Positions 6,655-10,458 of a DNA stretch of 10,458 nt are shown here, piece after piece. The translations under genes were made by a program, and so were the position numbers. The notes beneath the pieces were generated by a model. The model saw nothing but the letters and a program-made list of their open reading frames with translations, was not told where the DNA came from and did not search any database. Positions within the stretch are counted from its first letter, which is position 1. Every line of letters starts with the position of its first letter. Source of the stretch: Burkholderiales bacterium. Lineage in GTDB: Bacteria; Pseudomonadota; Gammaproteobacteria; Burkholderiales; SHXO01. Where the stretch lies: the NCBI GenBank assembly GCA_026125625.1, contig JAHCKU010000072.1:1-10458 (forward strand), read 5' to 3'.

Positions 6655-7389
6655 ATGACGTACTGCATTGCTTTGCGCCTGGACTCCGGCATCCTGTTCG
6701 CATCCGATTCCCGCACCAATGCGGGCGTGGATCATGTCGCCACCTTCGGCAAGATGAAGGTATTCGAGCACCCCAACGAGCGCGTGATGGTGGTGCTGTC
6801 CTCGGGCAACCTCTCCATCACGCAGAGCGTGATCAATATCCTGGAGCAGCATCGGCATGCGGATCAGGGGGGGCCGACCATCTGGAGCGTGAGCAGCATG
6901 TACGACGTCGCCTGCCTGGTCGGCGAGGCGCTGCGCGAAGTGCAACGCCGCGATGGTCCGCACCTGGCGGCGGGGAACATCGACGCCAGCGCCAGCCTGC
7001 TGGTGGGCGGGCAGATCAAGGGAGAGGATCCGCGCCTGTTCAACATCTACCCGCAGGGCAACTTCATCGAAGCCAGCGCCGATACCTTGTACTTCCAGCT
7101 GGGGGAGGGCAAGTACGGCAAGCCGGTGCTCGATCGGGTCATCACCACTGCCACCAATCCCGTGGATGCGATCAAATGCGTGCTGGTGTCGTTCGATTCG
7201 ACCATCCGCAGCAACATTTCGGTCGGACTGCCGATCGACGTGATGTGGTATCCGCGCGACTCGTTGCGTGCCGGCGTGCACAAGCGCATCGTCGAGGGCG
7301 ATGCCTACTTCAGCATGCTGCGCCAGGCCTGGGGCACGGGCCTGCGCCGGGTGTTCGGCGAACTGGGCAACCCCGACTGGATGTCCTAG
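6655..7389 (+). CDS. Anbu-type proteasome-like peptidase (ancestral beta subunit)
   Basis: The 244-residue protein is a proteasome-type (Ntn-hydrolase) peptidase of the Anbu/BPH group, related to HslV and proteasome beta subunits and of the family's usual length. The start is decided by chemistry: the second codon is the expected catalytic threonine (MTYCIALRLDSG), so removal of the initiator methionine by methionine aminopeptidase would expose Thr as nucleophile without a propeptide. Asp18 (Asp17 in mature numbering) in FASDSRTN and Lys33 or Lys35 in FGKMKVF match the Asp and Lys of the Ntn active site. LSSGNLS (49-55), SLLVGGQI (114-121) and FQLGEGKYGKPVLDR (147-161) follow the fold. Characterised Anbu proteins self-assemble into oligomers; no unfoldase gene is nearby here. 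There is no Shine-Dalgarno, only an A/C-rich leader. Its place among ligase genes suggests it processes the product or the modified target of this system. Confidence 0.93.
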   Translation: MTYCIALRLDSGILFASDSRTNAGVDHVATFGKMKVFEHPNERVMVVLSSGNLSITQSVINILEQHRHADQGGPTIWSVSSMYDVACLVGEALREVQRRDGPHLAAGNIDASASLLVGGQIKGEDPRLFNIYPQGNFIEASADTLYFQLGEGKYGKPVLDRVITTATNPVDAIKCVLVSFDSTIRSNISVGLPIDVMWYPRDSLRAGVHKRIVEGDAYFSMLRQAWGTGLRRVFGELGNPDWMS

Positions 7390-7447
7390 CGGCGCACCCC
7401 GCGTTCCTGCGCACCGGCGAGGGGGCGCGTTCGACTAGCCGCCACAC

Positions 7448-10400
7448 ATGACCATTCAAGTCGCGCTTCATCATCACACCAGCTACCGTTTCGATCGCCC
7501 GGTGACTGTGTCGCCGCACGAGATCCGGCTGCGGCCCGCCGCGCACTGCCGCACGCCGATCCTGAGCTATTCGCTCAAGGTCAAGCCGGCCGAGCATTTC
7601 GTCAACTGGCAGCAGGATGCCTACGGTAACTTCATCGCGCGCTACGTCTTCCCGGAACGTACGCGCGAGCTGTCGATCGAAGTGGATCTGACCGCCGACA
7701 TGACGGTCATCAATCCGTTCGACTTCTTCGTCGACGAGCAGTCCGAACGCTATCCGTTCGACTACGGCGACCGGCAGGCGTTGGAACTGGCGCCGTTTCG
7801 CCAGGCCGACCCCGCGGGGCCGCTGCTGAGCGCCTGGCTCGAGCGCTTTCGTCGCGAGCGCCTGCAGCCCGACATGCTCACCGTCGACCTGCTGGTGGCG
7901 TTGAACCAGCAGGTGCAGCGCGACGTGCGCTACATCGTGCGCATGGAGCCGGGAGTCTACGACGCGGAGGAACTCCTGCGGCTGGGTCAGGGTTCGTGCC
8001 GCGACAGCGGCTGGCTGCTGGTGCAGGCCTTGCGCCACCTGGGCTTTGCCGCCCGCTTCGTGTCGGGCTATCTCATCCAGCTCGAGCCGGACGTCAAGGC
8101 GCTCGACGGTCCGCAAGGCGCGCAGGCCGATTTCACCGACCTGCATGCCTGGGCCGAAGCCTTCGTGCCCGGTGCAGGCTGGGTCGGGCTGGACGCCACC
8201 TCCGGCTTGCTCGCCGGCGAAGGGCATATCCCCCTGGCATGCACGGCGCTGCCCGCCAGCGCTGCACCGGTGTACGGCTTCACCGACATGTGCGAAGTGC
8301 ACTTCGACTTCAGCATGCGCGTGCAGCGCATTCACGAGGATGCGCGCGTCACCAAGCCCTACACCCCGGTGCAGTGGGCCGCCATCGATCGTCTCGGGCA
8401 GGATGTGGAAAAGCAGCTGGCGGCCGGCGACGTGCGCCTGACCATGGGTGGCGAGCCGACCTTCGTCTCGGTGGACGACATGGATGGCGCAGAGTGGAAC
8501 TTCACCGCGCAGGGCGAGCGCAAACGCGAGCTGGCTGGCGCGCTGCTGCGCCGCCTGCAGCGACGCTTCGCGCCGGGCGGGCTGCTGCACATCGGCCAGG
8601 GCAAATGGTATCCGGGCGAGCCGCTGCCGCGCTGGGCGCTGACCTGCGTGTGGCGCAGCGACGGCAGGCCGTTGTGGCGCAATCCGGCACTGCTGGCCGA
8701 TGACACTGAAGAAGGGCGCATGCAGCCCTCCGGCGCGCTCGGATTCGTGCGTGTGCTCGCCAGCAAGCTCGGTCTGCATCGCGACTACATCATTCCGGCC
8801 TACGAGGACGTGTGGGACCTCCTGCGCAAGGAGCAGGATCTGCCGGTCAACATCGATCCGCTGCAGCTGGATCTCTCCAGCCCTGCCGAACGCATGCGGC
8901 TGACGCGCCTGCTGCGCGGGGACATGCGCGATCCCGCCGGCTTCGTCCTGCCGCTCGAGCCGGTGTCGTCCTCCGATGGCGGCGCAATTCGCTGGATCAG
9001 CAGCCGCTGGCCGTTGCGCCGCGAGCATCTGTATCTGATTGCAGGTGATTCGCCGCTGGGGTTGCGTCTGCCGCTGGATTCGCTGCCGTGGGTGGCCCCG
9101 GAAGACGAGGATGAAACGCCTGCGCCCGACCCGTTCGCGCCGCGTGATGTGCTCGCCGAAACGCATGAAGAGCGCACCGCCGCCGATGTGCTGCCGACAC
9201 CGGATACGCCTGCCCTCGAGAGCGGGCGCTCTGCGCGCAAGATCGTGCGCACCGCGCTATGCCTCGAGGTGCGCCGTGGACATCTCCACGTCTTCCTGCC
9301 CCCATTGAAGACGGCGGAGAGCTTCGTCGCGCTGATGGCAGTGATCGAGTCGAGTGCGCGCGAAAGCGGCGTGAAGATCGTGCTGGAAGGATATCTGCCG
9401 CCGGAGGACGCACGCCTGCGCAAGTTTGCCGTCACCCCCGACCCGGGTGTCATCGAAGTCAACATCCAGCCGGCGCGCGACTGGGTAGAGCTGACGGCCA
9501 ACACGCGCGCCTTGTACGAGGAGGCGCGGCAAACCCGACTGGGCACCGAGAAGTTCATGCTGGATGGCCGGCATACCGGTACCGGCGGCGGCAACCACGT
9601 CACGGTGGGCGGACCGAGTGCCGCCGACAGCCCGCTGTTGCGCCGCCCCGATCTGCTGCGCAGCCTGATCACCTACTGGCAGAATCATCCGGCCCTGTCT
9701 TATCTGTTCTCCGGACTGTTCATCGGTCCCACCAGCCAGGCTCCGCGCGTGGACGAGGCGCGCAACGACGCCCTGTACGAGCTGGAGATCGCCTTCCAGG
9801 AGATGGAGCGTCTGCATCGATCGGGGGAGGAGAGTCTCACGCCCTGGCTGGTGGACCGGTTACTGCGCAACCTGCTGGTGGACGTGACCGGCAACACGCA
9901 TCGTGCGGAGTTCTCCATCGACAAGCTGTACTCGCCCGATTCCGCCACCGGCCGGCTGGGCCTGCTCGAGTTCCGCGCTTTCGAGATGCCGCCGCACTGG
10001 CAGATGAGCATGGTGCAGATGCTGCTGCTGCGCGCCTTGATCGCCCGCTTCTGGAGGCGGCCGTATCGCACCCGCCTGATTCACTGGGGCACCAGCCTGC
10101 ACGATCGTTTCATGCTGCCGCACTTCATTGCCGAAGACATGCATGACGTGGTGCTGGATCTGCAGCGTGACGGTTACGCCTTCGGGTTCGAATGGTTTGC
10201 GCCGTTCCTCGAATTCCGCTTCCCGCGCTATGGAACAGTGAGCTATCAGGGCATGCGGCTGGAGCTGCGGCAGGCGCTGGAGCCATGGCACGTCCTAGGC
10301 GAAGAAGTGCAGGCCGGGGCCATGGCGCGCTATGTCGATTCATCGGTCGAGCGCCTGCAGGTCAAAGTGGAGGGCATGATCCATGCACGCTACGCGGTGA

Positions 10401-10458
10401 CCTGCAACGGCCGTCCATTGCCGCTGACGGCAACCGGCCGGCACGGTGAATTCGTCGC
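7448..10458 (+). CDS. Transglutaminase-like / DUF2126 putative amidoligase fusion, C-terminus cut by window edge
   Basis: The frame from ATG 7448 is open for 1003 complete codons to the right edge; relatives are roughly 1,100 residues, so most of the protein is present. Residues 1 to about 85 (MTIQVALHHHTSYRFDRPV) are the bacterial transglutaminase N-terminal domain. Residues of about 150-255 form the transglutaminase core with a complete triad: Cys184 in GQGSCRDSGW, His233 in DLHAWAEAF and Asp249 in GLDATSG. From about 290 the DUF2126 domain begins, annotated as a putative amidoligase; landmarks are LTMGGEPTFVS (331-341), GKWYPGEPLPRW, VNIQPARDW from 671, GGGNH ending at 717, AEFSIDKLY from 820 and LEFRAFEMPP from 840. 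An acidic, proline-rich linker lies near 550-595. An in-frame TAG at 7436-7438 makes 7448 the first possible ATG, 58 bases after the Anbu stop; no Shine-Dalgarno is seen. The role is inferred: amide-bond cleavage or transfer joined to ligation. Confidence 0.92.
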   Translation, partial: MTIQVALHHHTSYRFDRPVTVSPHEIRLRPAAHCRTPILSYSLKVKPAEHFVNWQQDAYGNFIARYVFPERTRELSIEVDLTADMTVINPFDFFVDEQSERYPFDYGDRQALELAPFRQADPAGPLLSAWLERFRRERLQPDMLTVDLLVALNQQVQRDVRYIVRMEPGVYDAEELLRLGQGSCRDSGWLLVQALRHLGFAARFVSGYLIQLEPDVKALDGPQGAQADFTDLHAWAEAFVPGAGWVGLDATSGLLAGEGHIPLACTALPASAAPVYGFTDMCEVHFDFSMRVQRIHEDARVTKPYTPVQWAAIDRLGQDVEKQLAAGDVRLTMGGEPTFVSVDDMDGAEWNFTAQGERKRELAGALLRRLQRRFAPGGLLHIGQGKWYPGEPLPRWALTCVWRSDGRPLWRNPALLADDTEEGRMQPSGALGFVRVLASKLGLHRDYIIPAYEDVWDLLRKEQDLPVNIDPLQLDLSSPAERMRLTRLLRGDMRDPAGFVLPLEPVSSSDGGAIRWISSRWPLRREHLYLIAGDSPLGLRLPLDSLPWVAPEDEDETPAPDPFAPRDVLAETHEERTAADVLPTPDTPALESGRSARKIVRTALCLEVRRGHLHVFLPPLKTAESFVALMAVIESSARESGVKIVLEGYLPPEDARLRKFAVTPDPGVIEVNIQPARDWVELTANTRALYEEARQTRLGTEKFMLDGRHTGTGGGNHVTVGGPSAADSPLLRRPDLLRSLITYWQNHPALSYLFSGLFIGPTSQAPRVDEARNDALYELEIAFQEMERLHRSGEESLTPWLVDRLLRNLLVDVTGNTHRAEFSIDKLYSPDSATGRLGLLEFRAFEMPPHWQMSMVQMLLLRALIARFWRRPYRTRLIHWGTSLHDRFMLPHFIAEDMHDVVLDLQRDGYAFGFEWFAPFLEFRFPRYGTVSYQGMRLELRQALEPWHVLGEEVQAGAMARYVDSSVERLQVKVEGMIHARYAVTCNGRPLPLTATGRHGEFV

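Noticed and set aside
7310..9166. Antisense open frame of 618 codons on the minus strand
   Set aside because: It is opposite the transglutaminase/DUF2126 gene, which has an intact catalytic triad in the plus frame. No family features are seen in the antisense product.
9259..10146. Plus-strand frame of 295 codons in another phase of the DUF2126 region
   Set aside because: It is Arg/Ala/Gly-rich low-information sequence, while the correct frame carries the conserved DUF2126 blocks through the same bases.

Overview
The window reads as chromosomal DNA from a GC-rich Gram-negative bacterium, most likely a beta- or gammaproteobacterium. That placement rests on gene content and base composition; there is no rRNA or other phylogenetic marker. 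Six protein genes are visible. The first and last are cut by the window edges. I found no tRNA, rRNA, CRISPR array, insertion sequence or phage gene.

Layout. Positions 1-3075 (minus strand) hold one uninterrupted frame of 1025 codons for a very large transcriptional regulator. It has a MalT-like P-loop ATPase at the N-terminus, a long helical middle, and a SARP-type winged helix plus BTAD segment at the C-terminus; its last part lies beyond base 1. A divergent intergenic region of about 200 bp follows. Positions 3280-3852 (plus) encode a flavodoxin-fold NAD(P)H-dependent FMN reductase. A 253-bp intergenic region (3853-4105) carries several inverted repeats, among them a 12-bp perfect palindrome and a tight hairpin, plus a 10-mer also present in the upstream divergent region.

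Positions 4106-10458 (plus) form the core of the window, a same-strand cluster of four genes: a circularly permuted type 2 ATP-grasp protein (4106-5521), an alpha-E (DUF403) protein (5550-6488), an Anbu-type proteasome-like peptidase (6655-7389), and a large transglutaminase-like protein fused to a DUF2126 putative amidoligase domain (7448 to beyond the right edge).

How they fit together. The four genes match a conserved bacterial neighbourhood, known from comparative genomics, predicted to make and process amide or isopeptide bonds. ATP-grasp and DUF2126 would be ATP-dependent ligases, the transglutaminase fold would cut or transfer amide bonds, alpha-E would be an accessory partner, and Anbu would be a self-compartmentalised N-terminal-threonine hydrolase. 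The substrate is not known to me, so this is the most interesting system here: recognised by genomics, with its chemistry still open. The regulator and the FMN reductase may be unrelated neighbours. The 10-mer shared by the two intergenic regions is the only hint seen that they could be co-regulated with the cluster.
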